A stretch of DNA of 64,000 nt from Luteolibacter flavescens (GTDB taxonomy: Bacteria > Verrucomicrobiota > Verrucomicrobiia > Verrucomicrobiales > Akkermansiaceae), in assembly GCF_025950085.1 (NCBI RefSeq), contig NZ_JAPDDS010000021.1, positions 1 to 64,000 of the forward strand, read 5' to 3'. A program made the translations under genes and the position numbers. Shown in pieces: positions 48,543-58,260 of this stretch. The notes under the pieces were generated by a model that saw only the letters and a list, made by a program, of their open reading frames with translations, searched no databases and was not told where the DNA came from. Position 1 is the stretch's first letter. The number at the start of each line of letters is the position of its first letter.

Positions 48543-49277
48543 ATGGTCCCCGATCCTCCGGTCTCGATCGATCTCGGCGCGGGTGGCAGCGGCCCGTGGC
48601 CTGCCTTCACGCTCGCGGGCGTGACGGGAACCCATGCCGCGGCGCTGAACGTGGCCTACACCCTCGCGCCCTACAACGGCAGCGCCTGGCGCTATGCCGG
48701 GGCGGGCACCGCGGAGGTGATCCAGACGAGCCCGGGAAACTGGGCGATCCGCACCAGCGCGACGAACCGCTTCACGGGCGCAGGCCTGTGGCCGTGGGAC
48801 GTGGCGACATGGACGGCAGCGGGTGGCGGTGCGGGCACGCCCGCGCTGACCCGCACGCAGGCGGCTCCGGTGGATCTCGACCTTGCCGGTGCCAGCACCA
48901 CGACGTTCGCGGTGATGGAAACCAACCTGTCCGGGACCAATGACGACCTGAGTTTCACGAGCAAGCTGCCGGGGCGGCTGGGGAATGACGTGCGCGTGCG
49001 CTACCAGCACCCGAACCTCTCCAACCAATCGACGGCCGTGCAGGTCGAGGGCCGGGACATCACCGTACTGCTTGCGACCGACGGCTCAGCCGTGATCACC
49101 AGCACCGCGACGCAGGTCAAGGCGGCCATCGACGGCCATGCCGAGGCTTCCAAGCTCGTGACGGTGGCGAACAAGGCCGGCAACACCGGCGCGGGACTGG
49201 TGCAAACGATGGCCTTCACGGCGCTGGCCGGTGGGACCGGAGGGCTGCCGCTGCCACCCGAGACGATCGCTCTCTAA
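48543..49277 (+). CDS. Tail-associated hypothetical protein
   Basis: A 244-residue beta-rich protein. The first half (YTLAPYNGSAWRYAGAGTAEVIQTSPGNWAIRTSATNRFTG) and second half (LSFTSKLPGRLGNDVRVRYQHPNLSNQSTAVQVEGRDITVLLATDGSAVITSTATQVKAAIDGH) look like separate domains; the second follows the pattern of phage proteins that bind sheath or tube (GRLGN-x-VRVRY ... ITV-LATD). It starts 8 bp after the tube gene. Confidence 0.55.
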   Translation: MVPDPPVSIDLGAGGSGPWPAFTLAGVTGTHAAALNVAYTLAPYNGSAWRYAGAGTAEVIQTSPGNWAIRTSATNRFTGAGLWPWDVATWTAAGGGAGTPALTRTQAAPVDLDLAGASTTTFAVMETNLSGTNDDLSFTSKLPGRLGNDVRVRYQHPNLSNQSTAVQVEGRDITVLLATDGSAVITSTATQVKAAIDGHAEASKLVTVANKAGNTGAGLVQTMAFTALAGGTGGLPLPPETIAL

Positions 49278-49289
49278 CAACCCCTTCGC

Positions 49290-49820
49290 ATGGACCTATG
49301 GGATTCCCCGGTGAGAGTCATGTGGGACCCGGGCGGGGTGAGACTCGTCCTGGTGCCCTATGGCGCGCCGATGTGGGAGCCCGTGAAGGTGGACGGCCGT
49401 CAGGAGGTGCAGGTGACCGCCCCGGTGCGAGCCAAGGGCGTGGTGAACCTGCCGCGGGGCAACGAGTCCCATGCAATCGCTTTCGCACTCGCACGGGTGA
49501 AGGCCTCGCCGCTGGCCGCGGTGGAGGCGAATTTCACCGACGCGCTGCAGCTTCCCCGCGGGAAAGCCGACGTGCTGCTGTCCTTCGCCGGAGGCCGGCA
49601 ATTCCGCGTGAAGAATTGCGCGGTGCAGAGCTGGCCTCACGACCATGAGGACCACGTCTGCCGCCAGCGGGTGAGCATCTTGGGCGGCGAGATCACGCTC
49701 GATGCCGGGAGCTACGTGGAGGGGCCGGTCTGGGGCGAGGTGCCGCCCGAGTCGCTGGGCACCGAGGACGGCGAATACCTCGTGACCGAGGATGGGGAAA
49801 TCATCACCGACGAATCATGA
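49290..49820 (+). CDS. Tail-associated hypothetical protein
   Basis: A 176-residue protein: VRVMWDPGGVRLVLVPYGAPMWEPVKVDGRQEVQVTAPVRAKGVVNLPRGNESHAIAFALARVK, then LLSFAGGRQFRVKNCAVQSWPHDHEDHVCRQRVSILGGEIT and an acidic tail. Probably beta-rich; possible tail-adaptor or distal-tail protein. It overlaps the tailspike gene by 4 bp. Confidence 0.5.
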   Translation: MDLWDSPVRVMWDPGGVRLVLVPYGAPMWEPVKVDGRQEVQVTAPVRAKGVVNLPRGNESHAIAFALARVKASPLAAVEANFTDALQLPRGKADVLLSFAGGRQFRVKNCAVQSWPHDHEDHVCRQRVSILGGEITLDAGSYVEGPVWGEVPPESLGTEDGEYLVTEDGEIITDES

Positions 49821-52153
49821 TCATGAAGAAGCTACTACTTTCATCGTATCTGGCCCTTGCCGCGCTCGCGGCGGGCCAGACCAAGATTTCCGAACTGCCG
49901 GCGCTGACCGGCGCGGGTGCCGCTGCTACCGACGTGTTGCCGATCGTGGACGTGTCCGCAGGTGCCGCAGGCTCGAAGAAGATCACGCTGGCCGAACTCT
50001 TCAGCGCGCCGGTGCCGTGGAACGGGGACCTGATCTCCGCGGCGAAGGGTGGCACCGGAGTGAACAACAGCGGGCGGACGATCACGCTGGGCGGGAACCT
50101 CGTCACCAGCGGGGCGAATGCGCTCACGCTCACGACGACCGGCGCGACGAACGTGACGCTGCCGACGACCGGGACGCTGGCGACGCAGGCGGCGGTGGAC
50201 GGCAAGGCCAACACGATCGATGTCACCAAGGCCCCCTACAATGCGGTCGGGGACGGGATGCGCACGGACAACGTGGCGATCACCTCCGGCGCCGCGGTGC
50301 TAACGAGCGCGTCGGGAGTCTTCACTCCCTACTACGTCGGCAAATACATCAGGGTCGAAAATGCCGGGCCTGGAGGCGCGGACCTGATCACGACCATCGC
50401 CAGCTATCAATCGGCCACGCAGGTGACGCTGGCCGCCAATGCCGGGACCACGGTGCTCACGGGCGCGGCCCGCTCGGCCTTTTTCGGCACGAACAACACG
50501 GCGTCGATCCAAGCCGCGCTCGATGACGCCTACAACTCCGGTGTGGTGCGCGAGGTGTATGTGCCGCCGGGCATCTTCCTCGCGAACGTGCGGCAACGTA
50601 GCCATGTGAGGCTTGCCGGCTGCTACCGCGCCAACCTCCTGCACGGGCTGCCGACGATGGACTACCTGGCGTCGCGCCAATTGCTGCCGACGGCAATGAT
50701 GCCAGCGGTCGCCACGCTGCCGGTGATCTACGGGGATGTGACCAATGGGGGAGTGTTCGGTGCGCAGATTGTCGGCATCTCGGTGGTCGGCTCGGTGAAA
50801 AGGACCGGCTACGGGATCAAGCTTGGTGAGGACTATGGCGTGTCCGGAGAATACTTCGGCAACATCCGGACGCTCATCCACCACTGCAACACGGACGGTT
50901 TCAATATCGGGATTGCGTCAAGCAACGCGGTGGATGGTGAGATCTCGCACTGCTGGTCAAATGACTGCAACATCGCCTTCCAGATCTGGAGGCATGACGG
51001 AGTGCTGATCCGCAACTGCAGTTCCACCACGGCCATCACCACCTTCAAGGTCGGCGGCTCGAAGAATGTGGTCCTCCAGAACGGGAACTTCAACTACATG
51101 ACGACCGTCGTCGAGATGTCCGATAGCCAGCTCTCGGTGGGCACCATCAACGTCGAGGACCTGACCGGGAACTGTTTCGTCATGAAGCAGACGGGCGACG
51201 AGGTTCACCTGTCGGTCGATTACGTCAAGGGCCTGCGCGCGACCACCGGGGTGCTGGTGCGGAACGAGATCCCGGAGGCGACCAAGCACCAGACCTCGGT
51301 CCGCATCAATTCAAGCGCCGGGTTCGCGATCTTCGATACCGCGAACACACAGATCCCGATCGCTCTGGGCGGTCTCAACCGCATCCGACGGTACACCGAC
51401 AACACTTTCGCCACCTTGAGCCGCACCGAGAAGGTGCGGCGGGTCTATGCGAGCCTGCGGGACATGGAGGATGGCACGGTGATCAAGGATGAGTTCATCT
51501 CGCGGCAGGCGGCGTCCCCTTACTGCGAGCTGGGGTGGATCCTGACCGGGGTTTCCGGAACGGCGAGCCTCGCCGCCGGAAACAACCCGATCAATCCCGG
51601 GATGGTGCGCATCGCCTCCGGCAACAACACGTCGACCAACGTCGGTCGCCTGGCACTCGCGTCCGCACAGCTCCAGCCGCCCAACCAGAAATACTGGCGG
51701 ATGCGGTGGAAGTTCAATCTGGAGCTCCAGACGGCGGCCGTCTTTCGGATGGGGATCTACTCGCTGGAATCCGCGGTCAAGCCGCAGAACGGCGTGGGGA
51801 TCCGGGTGGACACGTCCGGCACCCCGGACACGACCGTGAAGCTGGAGCTGATCAGCGGCGGGACCTCGGTGTATGTGATCGATACCACGGTGCCGATCGC
51901 GTCGATCTCCGCGAACTCGGAGGTGACGATCCAGAGGACCAAGGAGGGAATTTCCTGCCTCCTTTGCAACTACCAAGGTGTGCCCTACGCGCCCGAGGTG
52001 TGGTTCACTCCGACGGGCCCCAATCCGCTGCCGTCGTGGGCGGTCTACATGTCGCCGGCGGTCTACAGCGGGGTCTCAGCCACATCGTTTTACGCTTACT
52101 CGCTGAGCAGCTTCGAGCTCGTTGAGTATCCCATCGGGGCGGAGTGGGAGTGA
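49817..52153 (+). CDS. Tailspike with signal peptide and pectate-lyase-like beta-helix
   Basis: A 778-residue protein. Residues 1-22 (MIMKKLLLSSYLALAALAAGQT) form a Sec signal peptide. Residues ~23-115 are a fibre-type attachment region (ISELPALTGAGAAATDVLPIVD ... ISAAKGGTGVNNSGRTITLGG, a motif widespread in phage fibres). From APYNAVGDGMRTDNVAITSG the protein is a right-handed beta-helix of the pectate-lyase/tailspike class: SIQAALDDAYNSGVVREVYVPPGIFL, IRTLIHHCNTDGFNIGIASSNAVDGEISHCWSNDCN, VGGSKNVVLQNGNF. The end is a beta-sandwich (VGIRVDTSGTPDTTVKLELISGGTSVYVIDTTVPI). It probably binds and cuts surface polysaccharide. Confidence 0.82.
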   Translation: MIMKKLLLSSYLALAALAAGQTKISELPALTGAGAAATDVLPIVDVSAGAAGSKKITLAELFSAPVPWNGDLISAAKGGTGVNNSGRTITLGGNLVTSGANALTLTTTGATNVTLPTTGTLATQAAVDGKANTIDVTKAPYNAVGDGMRTDNVAITSGAAVLTSASGVFTPYYVGKYIRVENAGPGGADLITTIASYQSATQVTLAANAGTTVLTGAARSAFFGTNNTASIQAALDDAYNSGVVREVYVPPGIFLANVRQRSHVRLAGCYRANLLHGLPTMDYLASRQLLPTAMMPAVATLPVIYGDVTNGGVFGAQIVGISVVGSVKRTGYGIKLGEDYGVSGEYFGNIRTLIHHCNTDGFNIGIASSNAVDGEISHCWSNDCNIAFQIWRHDGVLIRNCSSTTAITTFKVGGSKNVVLQNGNFNYMTTVVEMSDSQLSVGTINVEDLTGNCFVMKQTGDEVHLSVDYVKGLRATTGVLVRNEIPEATKHQTSVRINSSAGFAIFDTANTQIPIALGGLNRIRRYTDNTFATLSRTEKVRRVYASLRDMEDGTVIKDEFISRQAASPYCELGWILTGVSGTASLAAGNNPINPGMVRIASGNNTSTNVGRLALASAQLQPPNQKYWRMRWKFNLELQTAAVFRMGIYSLESAVKPQNGVGIRVDTSGTPDTTVKLELISGGTSVYVIDTTVPIASISANSEVTIQRTKEGISCLLCNYQGVPYAPEVWFTPTGPNPLPSWAVYMSPAVYSGVSATSFYAYSLSSFELVEYPIGAEWE

Positions 52154-52173
52154 TCATCTAACAGCTTTCACGC

Positions 52174-54681
52174 ATGGCATCCGGCAATGACAAGGACCTG
52201 AAGATCGGGATCACGGCGGACACGTCGGGAGCCGAGGCGGCGAAGCGTGCGCTGGACGACCTGAAGGAGACGGCCGGGAAGTCCGGCAAGGAGACCGCGG
52301 ACGCGACGCGGAGCGTGACCGACGCGCTCAAGGAGGTGGAGGAGGCGGCGAAGGATGCCGGTAAGGCGGTCGATGCGCTGGCCGATACCGAGAAGAAGGG
52401 AGCGGAGGAATCGACCCGCGCGCTGGAGGAGAAGCTGGACGTCACCGAAGCGGTGGCCAAGGCCGAGCGCGCGCTGATGGAGATCGAGAGCCAGCAGGCC
52501 CAGGTGAGGGAGCTGCGGGCCAACGCGAACAAGAAGGACGCGGACTCGCTGCGGATGCTGACGGACCAGCTCAATGCGTCCGAAGCCGCGATCCGCAGCA
52601 ACATTGACCTCGCGCGGAGAAACCCGACGCAGGGGGGGCTGAACGCGCTGCTCGGTGCGGAGGACATCGCCGTCGGCAACCGCGGGGACCTGCAGAAGGT
52701 CATCAACGGGCTTTCGGAAAGCAATATCAACCCGATGGCCATGCCCCTGGAGGTCATGAACCGGGTGCAGGAGGGAGCGGAGGCGACCAACAAGGCCGCG
52801 GAAGCCGTGGAGAACCTTGCCGGGGCGCAGAAGGAACTCGCCCATGTCTCCGCGGATGCCGCCGACGAGCTGGCGGCCTACAACCTCGCCTTTGACGATG
52901 CGCGGGTAGGCGGGGCGAGCGACGAGGAAGCCCAGCGGGCCGGCCGTGAGGCGGTCGAGATGATCCGCCTGCGCACCAGTGCGACCGGCGAGCTGGGCGA
53001 GCAGCAGAAGAAAACGAAGAAGGAAACCGAGGATCTCAACAACGAGACGAAGGCCTTCAGCGAGGAATCCCGGCAGATGCGCACGCTGCTGATCGGGCAG
53101 GGTCTCGACATGGCGGCACAGGGTCTCGGCCAGCTTGCGGCCGGGCTCAAGGAAGCGTCGCAGGAGCTGCGCGAGGTCAACCCCGAGTTGGCCGAGAATG
53201 CGGAGCAAGCGGCCAAGGTGACCAACGGGCTGAGCGCGGTGGCCAGCGGGGCCGCGGCGGGGATGCTGACCTTCGGACCCATCGGTGCGGCCGTGGGCGC
53301 GACCATCGGCTTGCTCGGACAAATGGCCCGCGCCTGGCTCGACATGGAGATCGATGCCGCGAAGGCGAACGAGAAGATCAACGACGACCTCGAGCGGATG
53401 CGCGACCGGCTGGCGGACGTGGCGATCGAGCGTGCACGGGTAGCCAATGACAAGCACCGCGAGGCGCTGGAGAAGGACGCGGAGAGCTACCGCAAGGTCA
53501 ACGTCGAGGTCGAGAAGACGATCCGGCTCGAGAAGGCCCGCCGCGATGCGAACAACGCGGTGGCGGATGCTAAGGACCGGGCGGATCTGGCGGCCATCGA
53601 CGCTGATGAGTCGATTCCGGAAGCCGAGAAGATCAAGCGCCGGGCGGAGATCCGCGAGCGGGGAGAGGCCCGCCGGACGGGAGAAGAGCTGCAGAACCTG
53701 GCCGACCGGAACCGTCAGGCGGATGCGGATGCCGAGACGAAGGCCATGGCGGCGCGCTTTGCCAACACCGCCTCCCGGGATGCGGAGGACGATGTGGCCA
53801 ATGCCGAAGCCGAGAAGCAAAGGCTGCTGGGCCGGGTGGCGACCCGCAATGACCTGCAATCCGCAGAAGCAGCGGCGCAGAGGGCACAGCAGGAATTCGA
53901 GACTGCTGATCGGAAGGAGACCAGCGCACACCGGGCCATCCGGGGAGTTATCTCCCCCTTTTCCGATCTCGGCCCATCAGAAAGGGATCAGGCGGCGGCG
54001 AGACTCCAGGAGGCGCTGCAGAACGTCGAAAATCTCAGGACCAGTGGCAACGTGGCCACCGAGGCGGAGGTGCTGGATCTGAAGATACTCGAGGAAACGA
54101 TCCCCGGTCTGAAGAATACGGCGGCGGATCTGAAAGAGAAAGCCGCCGCGGCGGTGGAGGCTTCCAATGCGGAAGCCCGGAATCGGGACGAGACGAAGCA
54201 ACTGAGCGCCATCGAGCGGCAGGGCATCGTGGGCGCGGCCCCGCTGGACCAGCAGGCGCGGGCGACCGCGACGGCGAGCCAGGTGACCCGCGCGAACGAG
54301 CGCGCGGCGGAAGAAGCCCGCCGTGCCGAAGACCGGCAGAGGAGGGAGGAGGAGCAGGAGGCGCGGCGCGTGCAAGCGGAAGAACGGCGCGTGGCCGGGA
54401 TTGGCCGGCAGGCGGAGGGCCGGAGCGAGACGATCGCGAAGTCGATCCTCAAGGACATGCCGAGGGCCGCGAAGGCGATCGAGGAAGCGGGGGATGCGGT
54501 GGAGGCCGATCCCTCGGCGGAGACCTTCGACAAACTGATCAAGATGCTGGAGATCGTGAAGGAGAAGCTGAAGAACGACGCGAAAAGGCAATTCGAATTC
54601 GGCCAGGGCATCGAGGACCTGACCCGCTGGAGGGGCGAGGCGCTCCGCACGAACGACATCCCCCACGGAAACAACCGATGA
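52174..54681 (+). CDS. Tape measure protein
   Basis: An 835-residue, almost wholly helical protein. Coiled coils run from residue ~15 to 200 (ADTSGAEAAKRALDDLKETAGKSGKETADATRSV) and again from ~440 to 780. A hydrophobic patch at ~350-390 (GLSAVASGAAAGMLTFGPIGAAVGATIGLLGQM) is the membrane-active segment common to tape measures. The length, at ~1.5 angstrom per residue, predicts a tail of about 125 nm. It follows the tail tube genes and overlaps the hub gene by 4 bp. Confidence 0.82.
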   Translation: MASGNDKDLKIGITADTSGAEAAKRALDDLKETAGKSGKETADATRSVTDALKEVEEAAKDAGKAVDALADTEKKGAEESTRALEEKLDVTEAVAKAERALMEIESQQAQVRELRANANKKDADSLRMLTDQLNASEAAIRSNIDLARRNPTQGGLNALLGAEDIAVGNRGDLQKVINGLSESNINPMAMPLEVMNRVQEGAEATNKAAEAVENLAGAQKELAHVSADAADELAAYNLAFDDARVGGASDEEAQRAGREAVEMIRLRTSATGELGEQQKKTKKETEDLNNETKAFSEESRQMRTLLIGQGLDMAAQGLGQLAAGLKEASQELREVNPELAENAEQAAKVTNGLSAVASGAAAGMLTFGPIGAAVGATIGLLGQMARAWLDMEIDAAKANEKINDDLERMRDRLADVAIERARVANDKHREALEKDAESYRKVNVEVEKTIRLEKARRDANNAVADAKDRADLAAIDADESIPEAEKIKRRAEIRERGEARRTGEELQNLADRNRQADADAETKAMAARFANTASRDAEDDVANAEAEKQRLLGRVATRNDLQSAEAAAQRAQQEFETADRKETSAHRAIRGVISPFSDLGPSERDQAAARLQEALQNVENLRTSGNVATEAEVLDLKILEETIPGLKNTAADLKEKAAAAVEASNAEARNRDETKQLSAIERQGIVGAAPLDQQARATATASQVTRANERAAEEARRAEDRQRREEEQEARRVQAEERRVAGIGRQAEGRSETIAKSILKDMPRAAKAIEEAGDAVEADPSAETFDKLIKMLEIVKEKLKNDAKRQFEFGQGIEDLTRWRGEALRTNDIPHGNNR

Positions 54682-57335
54682 GCACGAACTGGGCAATCAA
54701 CGGGCAATCCCTGGCGGCGCTGGGGCTGGAATTTGCAGGCGGGACCTTCAACACCGGCACGGCGTCGATCATGACGCTGCGGCGGGTGGCGGACATGGAC
54801 GAGGCCGACGTGCTGGCATGGGGCGCGGCGGTGACGCTGACGCGGGACGGAGTGCCCTTTTTCCAAGGCAAGGTGGATTCCCTGCCGACCAGTGCCACGG
54901 GCACGTCGGAGGGGCAGGACATCGAGATCGTGGACGCGTGGCAGGAGCTGGAGCAGACGACCTACAAGGAGTCATGGGGCGCGGGAGCGGGAAGCGTGAT
55001 GCTGCCCGTGGCCATCCTCGGTCGCCGGGCGAACGGCAGCGCGTGCACGGATGCGGAGCAGATCCGGGAGGCGGTGGACTACGCCGCCAGCGTGGGCGTG
55101 GCGATCCAGATGGGCAGTGTACCGGCCGGACTGCCGCTGTGGCAGACGGAGGTGCGGAACATCACCGTGGCGGAGGTGATCCGGGTCTCGCTGCGCTTCC
55201 ACCCGGACTGGGTGCCGTGGATCGATCACAGCACCACGCCGCCGACGCTGAACATCACCGCGAGGTCGGCCATGGCCACGCGCACGATCGACATCGCCGG
55301 CGGTGAGGTGGAGAGCGTGAAGATCCGGCGCCGCGACGACCTGAAGCCGGATGCGGTGCAGATCCTCTACCTGAATGCGACCATCATCGACGGCACCACC
55401 TTCCGCGACTGGATCGAGGACCGCTTCCCCGAGGCGGGGCCGTCCGCGGGCCCGAGGGTGATTTCCAACGTCATCGAGCTGGCCGGCGCGCAGATGCAAT
55501 TCCAGAAGCAGCGCGTGCAGACGCGTCCGCTGCCGGGCAACCACGGCGAGATGCGGACGTGGCTGGAGGCGAAGTATCCCCAGCTCAAGGCACTGCCGCC
55601 GGGAGACTGGATCGTGCGGCAGACGGCGGAGGTAACGCTGATCCCCCCGGAGGAGGATGAGAAGCTGCCCGCGCCAATCAATCCCCGGGCCCGGCGAATC
55701 ACCGTGACCGAGGTGGAGGACCTGCCGCGCGAGCTCGTGGCCGGCTCGATCGAGGACTGGATGCGGCGGAAGACCGGCATGGTGCACGTGCCCTTCAAGG
55801 TGCATATCAACCCGGCGGCCAGCGCGGCCTCGAAGAAGATCCTCGAGCCGCTGGCGTCGATGGAGGGGCTGTCCGTGCGGGCCACGAATGCCATCACCAA
55901 GATCTACAAGGGCATCACCCAGTGGGTGGACGGGGAGACGGCCCCGGCGGGCATCGCCGAGGCGGTCTACAACAGCCTGTCAGCGTACCAGTTCGAGGGC
56001 AGCATCACGACCGTTTCCGAGGACGTGAGCGCCCTGCGTTTCCACGGGTGCAAGATCAGCGTGGCCGGCGGCAAGGCCGAGTGGGCGGGCATGGGTGCGA
56101 TGGTGCATTCCGTGAGCTTCGATATTGCCAAGGGCGCGATGACCATCGGGCTGGGCCCGGCCCCCTTCGCCGCGGCGCAGGACATCATGGACCTGAAGCG
56201 GATGCTGCGCGGCCGTGGCGTGACGTGGATGAGCGAGGCGGAGCGCACGTCGAACGAGCTCGGCGCGGAGGGCGAGCCGGGCAGCAAGGGCGACACCGTG
56301 ACCGGCTTCGACATCCCGGAGACCCAGCCGGACTACGTGGCGGGGATCCGCTACTCCTCGACCATCGCGCCGGCGAACATCCGGCACGACGGCAGCGGGT
56401 GGAAGGTGACTTTCACGTCCGCGAAGCTGTGGGAGCACTCTCTCAAGAACATTGGCAAGCCGCACGACATCGCGGCAGGATCCGGCGTGCTGAGCGCGAC
56501 CCCGCCGCCCGAGCTGCCGCTGAGCAACGGGGCGAACGAGGTGTGGCTGAAATACCAGCTCGACCCGCTCGGCGAGGTCTCCGACGGCGTGGCGCTGACC
56601 ATCGGCGCGCAGCCGTCACCGACCCAACTGCAGCCCAAGCGCCCGAACGGGGGCAACGTGCCCGGCGTGGTGACCCAGAAGATCGGCACCATCACCGTGA
56701 CCGATGCGAACACCGCCCCGACGTGGCGGCCGGAATGCACGTCCACGAAGGTGGATCATATGCTGCCGGTGATCGAGGATGCTGACGCCGACGGCCAGTC
56801 GCTCTATCACGAGTGGGGGGACGGTAAGGACAAGTTCAAGATGGTCCGGAACGCGGATCCTGACCCGGCCACGAGCGAGGAGTCATCGGATGGCGAACCG
56901 ATCCTGAATGAGGAGCCTGCACCCTACTCCAAGAACATCATTTTTGCACGGATCGCGCAGCGCGCGACCGATCCGCAGGTCAAGGTGAAGTCGGTGGGAT
57001 CGGGCCCGAAGCGGAAACTGGTGCTGGAAGGAAACAGCATCGACGCCGCCCTTTCCGGCTATATCAAGAACCTCAACATCAAGGATGGCATGTTCCTCTC
57101 CGCCGAGGCAGATGATGGCCCACATGTGGGAGGGTGGTGGGGGACAGTCACATGGGTTTTCCTTTCCATGGGATCACCCAGCGACTACAACTCATTGAAG
57201 CTTCGGTGGGAAGCTGGTCGGCTTGTGAATGTCTACCTCGCGCTTTCGGAGAGCCCGGAAGTAGAGCAACCAGGGACGGAAGAGGTGCAAGGCAACGTCT
57301 ACTGGAACTCCATGGACAGCTACGTCCCTTCATAG
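54678..57335 (+). CDS. Tail hub/tip protein
   Basis: An 885-residue protein directly after the tape measure, where the hub protein lies. The N-terminal part ASIMTLRRVADMDEADVLAWGAAVTLTRDGVPFFQGKVDSLPTSATGTSEGQDIEIVDAWQELEQTTY resembles hub domain I of gp27/gp44-like proteins. VKIRRRDDLKPDAVQILYL and further domains follow. GEPGSKGDTVTGF is a short collagen-like segment at ~535. The C-terminus (FKMVRNADPDPATSEESSDGEPILNEEPAPYSKNIIFARIAQ) is phage-specific. It is the last virion gene in the cluster. Confidence 0.75.
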   Translation: MSTNWAINGQSLAALGLEFAGGTFNTGTASIMTLRRVADMDEADVLAWGAAVTLTRDGVPFFQGKVDSLPTSATGTSEGQDIEIVDAWQELEQTTYKESWGAGAGSVMLPVAILGRRANGSACTDAEQIREAVDYAASVGVAIQMGSVPAGLPLWQTEVRNITVAEVIRVSLRFHPDWVPWIDHSTTPPTLNITARSAMATRTIDIAGGEVESVKIRRRDDLKPDAVQILYLNATIIDGTTFRDWIEDRFPEAGPSAGPRVISNVIELAGAQMQFQKQRVQTRPLPGNHGEMRTWLEAKYPQLKALPPGDWIVRQTAEVTLIPPEEDEKLPAPINPRARRITVTEVEDLPRELVAGSIEDWMRRKTGMVHVPFKVHINPAASAASKKILEPLASMEGLSVRATNAITKIYKGITQWVDGETAPAGIAEAVYNSLSAYQFEGSITTVSEDVSALRFHGCKISVAGGKAEWAGMGAMVHSVSFDIAKGAMTIGLGPAPFAAAQDIMDLKRMLRGRGVTWMSEAERTSNELGAEGEPGSKGDTVTGFDIPETQPDYVAGIRYSSTIAPANIRHDGSGWKVTFTSAKLWEHSLKNIGKPHDIAAGSGVLSATPPPELPLSNGANEVWLKYQLDPLGEVSDGVALTIGAQPSPTQLQPKRPNGGNVPGVVTQKIGTITVTDANTAPTWRPECTSTKVDHMLPVIEDADADGQSLYHEWGDGKDKFKMVRNADPDPATSEESSDGEPILNEEPAPYSKNIIFARIAQRATDPQVKVKSVGSGPKRKLVLEGNSIDAALSGYIKNLNIKDGMFLSAEADDGPHVGGWWGTVTWVFLSMGSPSDYNSLKLRWEAGRLVNVYLALSESPEVEQPGTEEVQGNVYWNSMDSYVPS

Positions 57336-57346
57336 CCCTAATGTGA

Positions 57347-57928
57347 TCACTCGTAGGCGAACCTCTCGAACGGCTTCTGGCTCGCGGACACCGCGGTCCA
57401 GATGGTCGTTCCGGCGGGCCTCATGCCGATAACGTAGCCCTTGTATTCCGGCTTCTCCTTGAGCTTCCACTCTTTGAATTCCATCTCGAAATCCACCGAG
57501 CCGTCCGCGCTCAGTTTCTTGGTCTCCTTGGCGTAGACGGCAATTTTGCCGCTCTTCGGGGCTAGCCAGAAGACGGTGACCTCGAAATCGCGGGCGTGAA
57601 CCTTCGACAAGGTGGCCTGCACCTTCCGGATATCGTAGTCGGACTTCTTCTTCTCATTGCTGCTGAGGGAGACCGTCCGTGCCAGCATCTCGGGCTCCGG
57701 CCACACCTCCGCCTTGGTGATGTATTCCTGATCGGCCTCCGACAGCTCGGCGACCTTCAGGGTCACGCGCTTGGCGTTCTTGAGCAGCACGACGGCCGTC
57801 TTGTCGGTCTTTTCCACCAGGGTTCCCTCGATCTTCCGGCCCTTGGCATCGGTCCAGGTGCGCGGGGACTCCGCCGCGCCGGCGGCCACGGAGAGGAGCA
57901 GGGACAGGGCGAGGAGGGCGGATTTCAT
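57347..57928 (-). CDS. Secreted SHD1-domain protein (prophage moron)
   Basis: About 193 residues from the ATG at 57928, which starts a signal peptide (MKSALLALSLLLSVAAGAA). Residues ~22-75 (ESPRTWTDAKGRKIEGTLVEKTDKTAVVLLKNAKRVTLKVAELSEADQEYI) are an SHD1 domain, a small SH3-like fold typical of secreted proteins in Planctomycetes-Verrucomicrobia hosts. The C-terminal half is beta-rich. It lies opposite to the tail genes at the right end of the prophage and is of host type, so it may be a lysogenic-conversion gene. Confidence 0.75.
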   Translation of the reverse strand: MKSALLALSLLLSVAAGAAESPRTWTDAKGRKIEGTLVEKTDKTAVVLLKNAKRVTLKVAELSEADQEYITKAEVWPEPEMLARTVSLSSNEKKKSDYDIRKVQATLSKVHARDFEVTVFWLAPKSGKIAVYAKETKKLSADGSVDFEMEFKEWKLKEKPEYKGYVIGMRPAGTTIWTAVSASQKPFERFAYE

Positions 57929-58042
57929 GGGCGAGGCAGATAGCATGTCCACCAGGGCAGTCCAATCCTAAACGAGCGGGCGGGGATACCTACGCGTATT
58001 AGTTATTGTGGCCTGTCAGATAGTTATGTTAATCCCGCGGCG

Positions 58043-58240
58043 ATGAAATTCCTCCCCTTGATTTGTCTCGTCCTCGGCAGTTGTGCCGCTCCGCTGGCCC
58101 GCACCACCACGCAGGTCTCTTCCTGCTGCAGCGATCACTCCAGTGCATCGTGCTCCCCGACGGGCACCTGCACCGCGTGCAAGAACTGTAGCTCCTGCAA
58201 GCACTGCAAAGCAGGCGGCACGTGCAGCGTCTGCCGCTGA
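58043..58240 (+). CDS. Cys-rich, metallothionein-like lipoprotein
   Basis: A 65-residue lipoprotein: signal sequence with the lipobox LVLGSC, lipidated Cys at residue 14. The mature part has 10 further Cys in 51 residues, five of them in a C-x2-C ladder (CTACKNCSSCKHC), which could bind metal or form disulphides outside the cell. A perfect terminator follows. It is a probable lysogenic-conversion gene. Confidence 0.7.
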   Translation: MKFLPLICLVLGSCAAPLARTTTQVSSCCSDHSSASCSPTGTCTACKNCSSCKHCKAGGTCSVCR

Positions 58241-58260
58241 GCCGACCCCGCTTCCCACCG

